DNA of 33,359 bases from Cytophagales bacterium. Lineage in GTDB: Bacteria > Bacteroidota > Bacteroidia > Cytophagales > Cyclobacteriaceae. Every line of letters starts with the position of its first letter. Within the stretch, counting starts at the first letter, position 1. Under the pieces are notes generated by a model. The model was not told where the DNA came from. It did no database searches and saw only the letters and a list, made by a program, of their open reading frames with translations. The position numbers were made by a program, and so were the translations under genes. Shown here piece by piece: positions 1 to 8,760 of the stretch. Location: NCBI GenBank assembly GCA_025358885.1, contig JANYHW010000045.1, positions 1-33,359 of the forward strand, given 5' to 3'.

Positions 1-66
1 GTTTTGCTTCCCGATTTTATCCAACCGAAACTGCTCATCAAATAATCCTCTTGATCTATTCTTCAT
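1..66 (-). CDS. IS5-type transposase, N-terminal fragment (cut by window edge)
   Basis: A minus-strand ATG at 66-64 follows a clear AAGGAG ribosome-binding site about 8 nt upstream, unusual in this AT-rich-leader genome. It opens a frame that stays open for 22 codons to the window edge. The peptide starts MKNRSRGLFDEQFRLDKIGK. This resembles the N-terminus of Bacteroidota IS5-family DDE transposases, which often begin with a short basic stretch, then LFDEEFRLEKLSK-like residues. Only the start is visible, so the DDE catalytic residues cannot be checked. The family call rests on recalled similarity of about 20 residues and is moderate at best. It could be another small basic protein. Confidence 0.5.
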   Translation of the reverse strand, partial: MKNRSRGLFDEQFRLDKIGKQN

Positions 67-133
67 CTGTTTTTCTCCTTTTTCTCAAGAAACAAAATTT
101 ATAGATAACTTGGTAGGGTTTTTAGAGATGCCC
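1..133 (-). mobile_element. Probable terminal part of an IS5-type insertion sequence
   Basis: Behind the transposase start lies a short leader that ends, reading from the outside inwards on the minus strand, with GGGCATCTCTAAAAAC (plus-strand 118-133). G-rich, then A-rich ends of this kind are common as terminal inverted repeats in IS5-family elements. The bases just outside are TTAA, compatible with the small T/A-rich targets used by the family. The other end is outside the window, so neither the inverted repeat partner nor a target duplication can be confirmed. The boundary at 133 is inference. Confidence 0.4.
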
Positions 134-158
134 TTAATTCATTCTTAATATCGAGCCA

Positions 159-1646
159 GTGAAAATACTTGCCTCCACTATTGTTTTTGTTGTTGCATCG
201 GGGATGACGAAAGCCCAGGACACTCAATATTGGACGTACCGTTTTGGAACCCGTGCTGCTCTCATGGGCGGAGCAGCCGTAGGTGGGATCGAAGACAATA
301 GCTCCGTGGTATACAATCCCGCCTTGCTGACTTTTGTAAAAAGTAAGTCTGTATCACTCAATGCAAACGTATATCAAGTGGTGAATGTCCTGTCAAGAAA
401 TGGGGCAGGAACCGGCCTTGATGTTAGCAGTAGTCAGTTCTCAGTTGTACCCATTACTTTTTCAGGTCTTTTGCCCAAATCAGAGAATTCAAGGCTGACC
501 ATGGGCTACGCATTGCTTGTCCCCACAGAGTTCACCTTCAAAGCATCAGCTTATACTTCTGGTCCAAAAAATATTGTGGCTGAATCGTTGAGTCCAGGGC
601 CAGAAGATTTCGTTGGACAATTCGCGCTCAACGCCAGATTGACAGAAAATATGGGAGCATTTGCGTTTGCGTATAAACTGGATGATCACTGGTCATTAGG
701 TCTGACGAACGAATTTATATATCGATCACATACTTATGCGAGAAGTGAACTCGCCAGATTGATATTGAATAATTCTGCCGCGAGCCTCGTCAGTACCAGC
801 GAAACGGTCAATGTGGAATATACCAACCTGAGGTATGATGCTAAAATTGGGGTTGCCTACTATGCTGAAAACTGGTCGGCGGGATTAGTGGTAAAATCAC
901 CGTCACTAAATCTTCTGGGAAGCGCAACTGTCGCTCGGGACTTCGTAGCCAACAACCTGCTGATTAACATCGAGACTAATCCTTCCAAACCCGCCAACTT
1001 CCAGCGTGTCAACTATGCGGCCAACGATCGTCAGACGGGGCTGCCCACAACGTATAAGAGTCCGCTATCCATCGCCTTTGGCCTTTGCTACAAGTATGAG
1101 AAAAGCATTTTTGCCTTCTCCATGGAATGGTTTGGCAGTACAGGAATATATAATATTGTTTCACCCCCCGACCAGTCTTTCCGGCGGCCGACAAATCTGC
1201 CCCTCAATGGTCAGACATTCATGCAGGTCAGCGCCTCAAATCTGGCGGTACTTAACCTGGCACTAGGATATGAACGAAACATAAGCCAAAAATTCAACCT
1301 GAGTTGTGGCCTCCGTTCAAACGGTTCCTTCTTTGATCCGGTGTACGACCAGCGCGTCGACCAACGATTTCAAAAAGTTCTCAACGACAATGCCATTAAC
1401 CTTGATATTTCTTCATGGGACATCTACCATGCTGTACTTGGGGGTACCTTCAAGAAGGAAAGAAGAGACCTTTACCTAGGCATCAACTACGGATTTGCAT
1501 TCGATCGCAGTGTGAAACAGTTTGCCAATTTTGATAATCCCTCAGAGCCAACATTTTTATTGGGTCAGCGTAACACAACTTCAGCTCATTTTTTTTCGCT
1601 CGGAGTTCTTCTTGGATACACCTTCCGATTGAAATCGACCAACTAG
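159..1646 (+). CDS. Outer membrane protein, OmpP1/FadL-like beta-barrel
   Basis: A 495-residue exported protein. Residues 1-20 form a signal peptide (hydrophobic core after MKIL, probable cleavage after KAQ). The mature N-terminus carries the FadL/TodX-like signature of a G-R-A/G-rich segment: YRFGTRAALMGGAAVGGIEDNS, then VVYNPA. The rest alternates polar and hydrophobic residues as in an outer-membrane barrel and ends in LGVLLGYTFRLKSTN. Families of this type move hydrophobic compounds across the outer membrane; the substrate here is unknown. The start is GTG; an in-frame TAA at 135-137 limits any upstream extension. Only about 25 bp of apparently native DNA separate the start from the putative IS end, so the original promoter may be lost or replaced. 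The gene is convergent with the S9 peptidase, with no obvious terminator in between. Confidence 0.75.
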   Translation: MKILASTIVFVVASGMTKAQDTQYWTYRFGTRAALMGGAAVGGIEDNSSVVYNPALLTFVKSKSVSLNANVYQVVNVLSRNGAGTGLDVSSSQFSVVPITFSGLLPKSENSRLTMGYALLVPTEFTFKASAYTSGPKNIVAESLSPGPEDFVGQFALNARLTENMGAFAFAYKLDDHWSLGLTNEFIYRSHTYARSELARLILNNSAASLVSTSETVNVEYTNLRYDAKIGVAYYAENWSAGLVVKSPSLNLLGSATVARDFVANNLLINIETNPSKPANFQRVNYAANDRQTGLPTTYKSPLSIAFGLCYKYEKSIFAFSMEWFGSTGIYNIVSPPDQSFRRPTNLPLNGQTFMQVSASNLAVLNLALGYERNISQKFNLSCGLRSNGSFFDPVYDQRVDQRFQKVLNDNAINLDISSWDIYHAVLGGTFKKERRDLYLGINYGFAFDRSVKQFANFDNPSEPTFLLGQRNTTSAHFFSLGVLLGYTFRLKSTN

Positions 1647-1728
1647 TTTATTACCCAGGACCAGCGAGAAAAAATCTATCAAATGTTCATGAAGTCCCGG
1701 GATTACATCAGTTCATCAAATTGATACA

Positions 1729-3867
1729 TCATTGGTTGATCCCCACCAGGTCAAGCATAAACGCTTGTCGCATCGCCTCTTCTTTAATGGCTCGGAACCG
1801 ACCAGATGCGCCACCGTGACCTGCAGCCATGTTGGTATAAAGCAGCAATTCATGCTTGTCCGTTTTCATTGCACGCAGCTTAGCAACCCATTTGGCCGGT
1901 TCCCAATATTGAACCTGACTGTCGTGAAGACCCGTGGTCACCAACAGGTTAGGGTAGTCTTTCTTTTCTACCTGATCGTAAGGTGAATAGGAGAGCATGT
2001 ACTCATATTGCTCCTGGATATTGGGGTTGCCCCACTCACGCCATTCGAAGGTTGTCAATGGAATCGTCTCGTCCATCATGGTCGTGATGACATCCACAAA
2101 GGGTACTGCCGCAATGACACCTTTATATAAGTCTGGTCGCATGTTCGTGATGGCACCCATCAATAAACCTCCCGCACTGCCGCCATAGGCAAAAAGCTTG
2201 TCCTTGTCGGAATATTTGTTGTTGACCAAATACTCTGAACAGTCCGTGAAATCCGTGAATGTATTTTTCTTCTTCATCATCTTGCCATCCTCATACCATT
2301 GCCCGCCCATCTCCTGACCACCCCTTACATGCGAGAGGGCATAGACAAATCCGCGGTCGAGTAAACTAAGACGGTTTGAACTGAAGGTTGCGTAGGAAGT
2401 AGATCCGTAAGAGCCGTACGCGTATTGAAGACAGGGATTGGTTCCGTCTTTCTTGAACTTATCTTTACGATAGACAATGGAGATAGGCACTTTTGCCCCG
2501 TCACGCGCGGTTGCCATGACGCGTTCTGTCTGATAGTTGGCCGCGGAGAATCCTCCCAGCACTTCACGTTGCTTCATCAGTTTTTTATCATGGGTATCCA
2601 TGGTGTAGTCGTACGTGGAGGCAGGCGTAGTCATAGATTGATAGCTGTAGCGAATCACTTTGGTATCAAACTCAGGGTTGTTGTCAATTCCGGCGATATA
2701 GGCAGGTTCACCAAAGTCAATGGCAGATTCGGATTTGTCCGACCACTTGATAAGGCGGATCTTGGTAAGTCCTTCACTTTCATCTTCCAGGGCCAGATAA
2801 TCCTTGAAGAGTTCAAATCCACGGAAGAAAACATTGTTCCTATTGGGCACGACATCCTTCCAGTTCTCTTTTCCTGTTTTGGCGGGGCTTACTTCGACCA
2901 GTCTGTAATTTTTCGCATTCAGATTGGTGCGGATATAAAACTTGTCTCCGGCATGGTCGGCTTGATACTCCACGTCATTCTGCAGGGGCTCAAGGATGAC
3001 CGGCTTGCTGTTGATGTTATCAGCGTCCAGGATCTGCGAGAACGAAGCGTCTGTTCTGCCAGAGTTAACAAGAATATACTTCTTTGATTTGGTTTTGTTC
3101 ACATAACACGACAAGGTTTGATCTTTTTCCTCATAGACCAGCTTGTCGTTAGCGGTGGTGCCCAGGGTGTGGCGATGAACCTGGTTTGATCGCAATGTGT
3201 TTGGATCTTGCTTGCTGAAAAAAATCGTCCGATTGTCGTTAGCCCAGACAATGTTTCCTGTAGTGCCAGGGATTTGGTCGGGGAGCATTAGTCCGGTGGT
3301 CATGTTTATGACTTTAATAGTGTAAAACCGACGGCCCACTGTATCAATGCACAAAGCAATAAGGTCATGCTTCGGACTTGTGCTGATACTCATGTTGAAA
3401 TATTTCTGGTTTTTTCCCAGGTCGTTTCCGTTGGCGATGATTTCTTCAGCAGCCTCCAGGGATCCTTTCTTTCGGCAGTAAATCGGATAATCGTATCCTT
3501 CTTCGAAGCGTGTGTAGTAGTAGAATTCCCCATCTTTATAGGGCACTGATTCATCCTTCTCTTTGATACGTCCTTTCATTTCCTCATACAATTTTTCGCG
3601 AAGGCCTTTTGTATGCGCCGTCATAGTGTCCATGTATTTGTTTTCCGCCGTGAGGTAGCTGATGACAGCGGTGTCTTCGCGATTTTTTAACCAGTAGTAG
3701 TCATCAATCCGCTTGTGTCCATGTTTGGCGACAATTTCGAACGGAACCTTCCTGGCCACGGGTGGTTTCACATCCGGACGTGCCGGTGATTCTTTGGCTG
3801 GCGAACAGGCATTTAGGAAGGCCACTAAGCCAATGAAAGCGGAAAGGACAAGTGATTTTTGGATCAT
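1729..3867 (-). CDS. S9A prolyl oligopeptidase / oligopeptidase B family, lipoprotein
   Basis: A 712-residue serine peptidase of the prolyl oligopeptidase clan that cleaves short peptides, in the oligopeptidase B subgroup typically after basic residues. The N-terminus is a lipoprotein signal with lipobox LNAC (Cys about residue 21), so the enzyme is predicted to be membrane-tethered, unlike the cytoplasmic E. coli enzyme. A propeller-like N-terminal region (about 30-430) is followed by an alpha/beta hydrolase domain. The catalytic triad is Ser564 in GGSAGG, Asp649 in GLHDSQV and His684 in AGHGGASG. The Ser-Asp and Asp-His spacings (85 and 35) match those I recall for E. coli oligopeptidase B. 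The gene lies about 195 bp downstream of the DUF418 gene on the same strand. Family very sure; exact specificity not. Confidence 0.92.
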   Translation of the reverse strand: MIQKSLVLSAFIGLVAFLNACSPAKESPARPDVKPPVARKVPFEIVAKHGHKRIDDYYWLKNREDTAVISYLTAENKYMDTMTAHTKGLREKLYEEMKGRIKEKDESVPYKDGEFYYYTRFEEGYDYPIYCRKKGSLEAAEEIIANGNDLGKNQKYFNMSISTSPKHDLIALCIDTVGRRFYTIKVINMTTGLMLPDQIPGTTGNIVWANDNRTIFFSKQDPNTLRSNQVHRHTLGTTANDKLVYEEKDQTLSCYVNKTKSKKYILVNSGRTDASFSQILDADNINSKPVILEPLQNDVEYQADHAGDKFYIRTNLNAKNYRLVEVSPAKTGKENWKDVVPNRNNVFFRGFELFKDYLALEDESEGLTKIRLIKWSDKSESAIDFGEPAYIAGIDNNPEFDTKVIRYSYQSMTTPASTYDYTMDTHDKKLMKQREVLGGFSAANYQTERVMATARDGAKVPISIVYRKDKFKKDGTNPCLQYAYGSYGSTSYATFSSNRLSLLDRGFVYALSHVRGGQEMGGQWYEDGKMMKKKNTFTDFTDCSEYLVNNKYSDKDKLFAYGGSAGGLLMGAITNMRPDLYKGVIAAVPFVDVITTMMDETIPLTTFEWREWGNPNIQEQYEYMLSYSPYDQVEKKDYPNLLVTTGLHDSQVQYWEPAKWVAKLRAMKTDKHELLLYTNMAAGHGGASGRFRAIKEEAMRQAFMLDLVGINQ

Positions 3868-3990
3868 ATGCGGTTAAATTAATTGACGAAGATGGCAAAA
3901 TTTATTTCTGCCACAACCCTTTTTAGCCGAATGAACGGTGAGGGGCAATTACCGCTTCAAGGAGAGGTATCCTGTCTGCGTTTTTCTACC

Positions 3991-4008
3991 GGAGGAAAAT
4001 TTTCCTCC
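3991..4008. repeat. Perfect 18-bp palindrome between DUF418 and S9 peptidase genes
   Basis: GGAGGAAAATTTTCCTCC is a perfect palindrome located about 55 bp downstream of the DUF418 stop codon and about 125 bp before the S9 peptidase start. Flanking CCGG and CCCGG could extend the stem with a one-base bulge. No T-run follows on the minus strand, so it is not a classical intrinsic terminator. It could be a hairpin terminator of the T-poor kind or a binding site for a dimeric protein. Confidence 0.4.
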
Positions 4009-4062
4009 CGGGGATTGGGGCTCACCATCATCGGAGGAGTTTCATGTTTAACCATACAATGA

Positions 4063-5385
4063 CTAAGGGCTGCCTGGCGCCTGTCGTCTCATGGGTTGAA
4101 TCTTCCAATAGGTGAGTGACCGCCATACCCACTCCAAAGGGCCGAATAGGAAACTGTTGAGCCATGGTTTGCTGTAAGCCAGTTGAAATATCCAAATGAC
4201 AAACACAACGTAATAGATCTTGTAATATTCCACCTCCGCGTAGTAATTCAATCCATAGCCAAAGAATATCAGTGTGCAAATGATGGTATGCATAATGTAG
4301 TTTGTAAAGGCCATCTGTCCGACAGCCCGAAGCCTGTCGAGCAGAGCGGAAAACACATTGGACTTAACAACAAGCAAAATCAATGCAGCGTGTCCCATCA
4401 TCAAAAGAATCCGTTGCAGAGGGTAGACCAGATTCATCCAATTGATGGCATGGGTTTCAATGTAGCGAAGGGAGGCCTCGAGCGTTGGGAAATTGACATA
4501 GTTGTGATAAAAGTCCCACGTCACCAGAGGAAACCCAAGTCCATACCCGATGATGATTGTTTTTATGTACCGGGCCCGCGACCACTGCAATGTTAGAAAG
4601 CCCCATTTGTACAGGGCAATTCCGAGTAGCATCAGGGCCAAAGGATCCCAGATGCCGAAGACGAGATATTTTGTCTGACCGTCCCAGCTATTCTTCCGAA
4701 TGTATGTGGCCACCGTAGAGTAATCCGACTTCATGATACGGGTGTGATCAGCCGCATCTTCCTTGTTGGGAATCAGATCAATTTCAACCTCCCTCCATTC
4801 TTTCAACGCCAGATTTTGTAATTCCGTCAAATCAAGTTGGTTGTGCTGTGCTGCCACCGCCTCCACATAGGCCAGGCGCTTGGCCCTAATCCCCTGCATG
4901 AACATGGTCGTCATTGTAAATTCAACAATTGCCACCAACGGAACGGCCATCACCAGGTAGGTAGGTTTCATTTTCCTGAAAAGAAATGCGAGCATCCCGA
5001 TCACACCGTAGTAGTAGAGGATCTCACCTTCCCAAAGCAGGATGTGGGAGTGTATGAGACCGAACACAATAAGCCAGAACATGCGCCGGTAGAAGAGCAG
5101 GGTAGCGGATCCGCCAGTCCGCTCTTTATTAATAGTGAATAGAATGATGCCAGCGCCAAAGATGGCAGAGAACAATGCGCGCATTTTGCCTTCAAAGACA
5201 ATGATCTCTGCTGCCCTGACCCAAAAATTGATGTCCTGTGGATTGCTTTTGTACGCCTCGGAGGAATACTCCGCCATCGAAAACTCCGGGATATTCATCA
5301 ACAGAATTCCAAGCAGCGCCACGCCGCGAAGTATGTCCAGCGCCGCTATCCGATTTGATTCGGAAACGGGATTAAATATTGCCAT
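4063..5385 (-). CDS. DUF418 (YeiB-like) integral membrane protein
   Basis: A 440-residue polytopic membrane protein. The N-terminal motif, residues 11-31 with core LDILRGVALLGILLMN, is the hallmark of the heparan-alpha-glucosaminide N-acetyltransferase / DUF418 superfamily, whose members may be acyltransferases or transporters. The C-terminal third contains the conserved DUF418 region: GQMAFTNYIMHTII, and GPLEWVWRSLTY close to the end. I see about 9-10 hydrophobic segments, with a soluble loop around residues 165-235. The function of the family is unsettled. Upstream lies a promoter-like element on the minus strand (5406-5434). The next gene downstream is the S9 peptidase. Confidence 0.85.
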   Translation of the reverse strand: MAIFNPVSESNRIAALDILRGVALLGILLMNIPEFSMAEYSSEAYKSNPQDINFWVRAAEIIVFEGKMRALFSAIFGAGIILFTINKERTGGSATLLFYRRMFWLIVFGLIHSHILLWEGEILYYYGVIGMLAFLFRKMKPTYLVMAVPLVAIVEFTMTTMFMQGIRAKRLAYVEAVAAQHNQLDLTELQNLALKEWREVEIDLIPNKEDAADHTRIMKSDYSTVATYIRKNSWDGQTKYLVFGIWDPLALMLLGIALYKWGFLTLQWSRARYIKTIIIGYGLGFPLVTWDFYHNYVNFPTLEASLRYIETHAINWMNLVYPLQRILLMMGHAALILLVVKSNVFSALLDRLRAVGQMAFTNYIMHTIICTLIFFGYGLNYYAEVEYYKIYYVVFVIWIFQLAYSKPWLNSFLFGPLEWVWRSLTYWKIQPMRRQAPGSP

Positions 5386-5405
5386 CGGGCGGGGTGTTCA
5401 GTAGG

Positions 5406-5434
5406 CCAAAATAAAAGTAGCAATTTTACTCAAA
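5406..5434 (-). promoter_or_regulatory. Bacteroidota-type promoter for the DUF418 gene
   Basis: On the minus strand TTTG (5434-5431) is followed after 17 bp by TATTTTGG (5413-5406), a near match to the TAnnTTTG -7 consensus. It sits about 20 bp before the start codon at 5385. The spacing fits the primary sigma factor of this phylum, but the leader would be very short. Confidence 0.4.
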
Positions 5435-5512
5435 AATGCTGAAGCCTACCTGTCAGTCACAAGCGATGAATTCAAAATGGATTCATTAGCTTTACCTACT
5501 TTTTAATCTTAA

Positions 5513-7945
5513 ATGGCAGAAAACACCTACAAGTCCAATACCTTCAAGAAACCTGAAAAAGAAAAGAAGAGCAAAGGTTCCAAGTCTAAGTACCGTTTCA
5601 ATCTTGACTTTTTCAAAGATCCGCGGTTTCACCTGGCCCTGGGTTTTTTCTTGCTCATCATCTCTTTTTTCCTGCTGACAGCTTTTGTCTCCTATCTGTT
5701 TACCGGCAAGGCAGACCAAAGTGTTGTCGAGGGATTGGGAGATGCCACTATGCTCGAGTCCGGTGGTGATACCGACAACTGGCTTGGACTCTACGGTGCC
5801 ATCACCTCACATTATTTTATTTTTCGCTGGTTTGGAATTTCTGCCTTCTTCATTCCACCCTTGTTGTTTTTATTGGGCTTCAGGCTCGTCTTCAAACGGG
5901 AATTACTTTCATTTTTTTCAGCTTTTACTTTTTCATTGTTCGCAGGTCTCTGGCTCTGTCTGCTGATGGGCTACCTTACCCACAGCATTTCAGGTGCTAC
6001 TGAAGTCAGCTTCCTGAGCGGTGGCCTTGGTTACGAGCTGGCCTACATCACCGATAATCTATTGGGTTGGGGTACGTTTCTATTCCTTGTGCTTTCACTT
6101 TTTATATTCATTATCTATTTCTTCAACGTTACCTCCATCAATGCTTTCCAGGTAAAAGATCCGAAGCCAATTGGCAATGATGCCTTGATGCCTCTGGACA
6201 ACGCAGATTCTCCACCTTCCTATAGTGATGAGCGCGACATTTGGCCCGCCGAACCAGAACCTTTTCTTGTCGTGAAACCACCGGAAGAGCCCATAGCGCT
6301 TCCTGAAATAAAATTGGATATCGAACCTCCTAAGGTGGAGAAAAAGAAAGAAGAACCTGTCTTCACCATTGAAGAGCCTAGAGCAGAAACCGATGCGATC
6401 GCTGAAGGTTTGGTGGAGTCCCAGGGATTCTATGATCCAACATTGGACCTGAGCAGCTATAAATTTCCGCCGCTGGAGTTGCTCAATGAATATGAGGTAG
6501 GAAAGGTCCAGGTAACGCAGGAGGAACTCAACCAGAACAAGGACAAGATTCTCGCGACGCTTACCAATTTCAAAATTGGGATACAAAGCATTAAGGCAAC
6601 CATCGGACCGACAGTTACCTTGTATGAGATTGTGCCGGATGCCGGCATTAAGATATCGCGCATCAAGAACCTGGAAGATGATATCGCGCTGAGCTTGTCC
6701 GCCCTGGGTATTCGGATCATCGCACCCATTCCGGGAAAGGGTACCATTGGGATTGAAGTGCCGAATAAAAACCGCGAGATGGTGAGCATCCGGTCTGTGC
6801 TGGCTACCGAACGTTTCCAAAAGTCAGACAAAGACCTGCCCATTGCGATCGGGAAAACCATATCCAACGAACTGCTCGTCATAGATCTGGCCAAAATGCC
6901 GCACTTGCTGGTAGCGGGTGCCACGGGCCAGGGGAAATCGGTCGGACTGAATGTTATCCTGACCTCTCTATTATATAAGCTGCATCCGAGCCAACTCAAG
7001 TTTGTGCTGGTGGATCCAAAAAAGGTCGAGATGTCGCTGTTCAGCAAGATAGAACGTCATTATCTGGCCAAGCTACCCAACAGCGAAGAGGCAATCATTA
7101 CGGATACGAAGAAAGTGGTTCACACGCTAAACTCCCTTTGTATTGAAATGGAGAACCGTTATGAAATCATGAAGGATGCTGGGGCGAGGAATATCAAGGA
7201 GTACAATGCCAAGTTTGTTGGTCGAAAGCTCAACCCCAAAGAAGGTCACCGTTTTCTGCCTTATATTGTATTGGTAATTGATGAGTTGGCGGACTTAATG
7301 ATGACAGCCGGCAAAGAAGTGGAGACACCGATCGCGCGACTCGCTCAGCTTGCAAGGGCCATTGGGATACATTTGGTGGTGGCTACACAACGGCCTTCGG
7401 TGAATGTGATTACGGGTGTGATCAAGGCAAACTTCCCGGCGCGTCTTTCTTTCCGCGTTACATCTAAAGTCGACTCCCGCACCATTCTTGATACTGGGGG
7501 TGCCGATCAATTGGTGGGCATGGGCGACATGTTGTTCTCCTCCGGATCGGATGTTATACGACTACAAAGTCCTTTTGTCGATACCCCTGAGATTGAAAAG
7601 GTTTGTGATTTTATTGGCGCTCAACGTGGATATGCTTCTGCGTACATGCTCCCTGAGTTTGAAGGTGAAGACGAGGCCGGCGCAAGTGATGTGGATCTTG
7701 CTGATCGCGATGCACTCTTTGAAGAGGCAGCCCGGCTAATAGTAATGCATCAGCAGGGTAGTACATCATTGATCCAGCGCAAATTGAAACTAGGGTACAA
7801 CCGGGCAGGACGACTCATTGATCAGCTGGAAGCAGCGGGAATTGTGGGCCCATTCGAAGGATCGAAAGCGAGGGAGGTTTTGGTCAAGGACGAAATGAGT
7901 TTGGAACAATTATTGAATAGTCTTAATGAAAAGCACGGCCAATAA
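5513..7945 (+). CDS. ftsK: DNA translocase FtsK/SpoIIIE
   Basis: An 810-residue septal DNA pump that moves chromosome ends through the closing division septum and prepares dimer resolution. Residues about 40-205 hold four transmembrane segments, starting with HLALGFFLLIISFFLL. A linker rich in E, P and K follows (about 215-300), shorter than in E. coli. The motor domain has Walker A GATGQGKS (residues 469-476) and Walker B VLVIDELADL with Asp590-Glu591, then ATQRPSVNVITGVIKAN. The C-terminal winged-helix gamma domain (about 735-800, STSLIQRKLKLGYNRAGRL) reads oriented chromosomal motifs. The neighbour downstream is a LolA-like gene, the same order as ftsK-lolA in E. coli, which supports both calls. 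The start ATG has no clear Shine-Dalgarno sequence. Confidence 0.97.
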   Translation: MAENTYKSNTFKKPEKEKKSKGSKSKYRFNLDFFKDPRFHLALGFFLLIISFFLLTAFVSYLFTGKADQSVVEGLGDATMLESGGDTDNWLGLYGAITSHYFIFRWFGISAFFIPPLLFLLGFRLVFKRELLSFFSAFTFSLFAGLWLCLLMGYLTHSISGATEVSFLSGGLGYELAYITDNLLGWGTFLFLVLSLFIFIIYFFNVTSINAFQVKDPKPIGNDALMPLDNADSPPSYSDERDIWPAEPEPFLVVKPPEEPIALPEIKLDIEPPKVEKKKEEPVFTIEEPRAETDAIAEGLVESQGFYDPTLDLSSYKFPPLELLNEYEVGKVQVTQEELNQNKDKILATLTNFKIGIQSIKATIGPTVTLYEIVPDAGIKISRIKNLEDDIALSLSALGIRIIAPIPGKGTIGIEVPNKNREMVSIRSVLATERFQKSDKDLPIAIGKTISNELLVIDLAKMPHLLVAGATGQGKSVGLNVILTSLLYKLHPSQLKFVLVDPKKVEMSLFSKIERHYLAKLPNSEEAIITDTKKVVHTLNSLCIEMENRYEIMKDAGARNIKEYNAKFVGRKLNPKEGHRFLPYIVLVIDELADLMMTAGKEVETPIARLAQLARAIGIHLVVATQRPSVNVITGVIKANFPARLSFRVTSKVDSRTILDTGGADQLVGMGDMLFSSGSDVIRLQSPFVDTPEIEKVCDFIGAQRGYASAYMLPEFEGEDEAGASDVDLADRDALFEEAARLIVMHQQGSTSLIQRKLKLGYNRAGRLIDQLEAAGIVGPFEGSKAREVLVKDEMSLEQLLNSLNEKHGQ

Positions 7946-7986
7946 TTAAATTTGCCAACTGCAGTCACTAAAATCTGCCCGAACTC

Positions 7987-8628
7987 ATGAAAAAGCTGCT
8001 TTTCCTTGTCCTTCTCTCTGGTATTGCCAATGGTCTGTATGCGCAATACGATCCAAAAGCGCTTGAAATTCTGGAGGCGATGGCAAAAAAATACAGGGTG
8101 ATCCCAGCTTTTGAGGCAACGTTTTCCTACACGTTGTCCAACGACATAGAGAAAATAAATGAAGAGTTCAAAGGCAAAATGACGGTCAAGGGTGATAAGT
8201 ATAAACTTAGCCTTCCTGAACAGGAGGTCGTGAATAACGGCACAACCTTGTGGACTTACCTGCCCGAAGCAAAAGAGGTGAACATCGATAGTTTTGACCC
8301 GAATTCGGATGACCTTAACCCCTCAAAATTTTATGAGATCTATAAGAAGGGCTACAAGTACCTGTACATTGAAGACAAATCAGAAGGCGGGGTAATTTGC
8401 GAAGTCGTAGACCTGGTACCTGAAAAGAAGGACGCACAGTACTACAAAGTCAAGATGAATATCGTTAAGAAAGACAAGAGTATCCAAAGCTGGGTGATGT
8501 ATGACAAGGCGGGCAACCGGTACAAGTACCTCATAACAAAATTTAACCCGGCCGTAAAGGTTGAGGATTCCTTCTTTACTTTTGATGTAAAAAAATATCC
8601 TGGCGTTGAGGTCATCGACCTTCGTTAG
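7987..8628 (+). CDS. lolA: LolA-like outer-membrane lipoprotein carrier protein
   Basis: A 213-residue periplasmic protein with a signal peptide (residues 1-20, ending YAQ). The mature part has the LolA fold pattern: a FEATFSYTL strand near the start, GKMTVKGDKYKLSLPEQEVV, NGTTLWTYLPEAKEV, and a closing FTFDVKKYPGVEVIDL segment. LolA proteins ferry lipoproteins released by LolCDE to the outer membrane. Bacteroidota often carry several paralogues, some with other roles. Position directly after ftsK (41 bp gap) mirrors the E. coli order. A perfect TAnnTTTG -7 element (TAAATTTG, 7947-7954) lies in the gap, but I see no matching upstream TTTG, so read-through from ftsK is also likely. Confidence 0.82.
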   Translation: MKKLLFLVLLSGIANGLYAQYDPKALEILEAMAKKYRVIPAFEATFSYTLSNDIEKINEEFKGKMTVKGDKYKLSLPEQEVVNNGTTLWTYLPEAKEVNIDSFDPNSDDLNPSKFYEIYKKGYKYLYIEDKSEGGVICEVVDLVPEKKDAQYYKVKMNIVKKDKSIQSWVMYDKAGNRYKYLITKFNPAVKVEDSFFTFDVKKYPGVEVIDLR

Positions 8629-8657
8629 AAAATCAAGCCCGTTCATTATCCATGTGT

Positions 8658-8670
8658 CCTGGTGCCCAGG
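8658..8670 (+). terminator. Weak hairpin after the lolA-like gene
   Basis: CCTGG-TGC-CCAGG forms a 5-bp stem with a 3-nt loop 30 bp after the lolA-like stop. There is no T-run. A second hairpin, ACCTCA/TGAGGT with a 10-nt loop, lies at 8719-8740, just before pyrF. Together they may limit read-through in the 132-bp gap, but the evidence is only the symmetry. Confidence 0.2.
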
Positions 8671-8760
8671 CCGCAATTCCCCATGCTTTGACGATGAAGT
8701 AGTCATGAAAATCGAACAACCTCACCGAACAAGTTGAGGTCATTTATTTAACTTTAAGGC

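Noticed and set aside
2425-3087. A 220-codon open frame on the plus strand within the S9 peptidase gene, and a 241-codon minus frame at 6095-6820 within ftsK
   Set aside because: Both lie wholly opposite genes with intact catalytic motifs, have low-complexity translated sequences with no recognisable domain, and would need fully overlapping antisense coding.
4183-5201. Open frames opposite the DUF418 gene
   Set aside because: Antisense shadows of a gene with a clear membrane-protein signature; their products show no family features.
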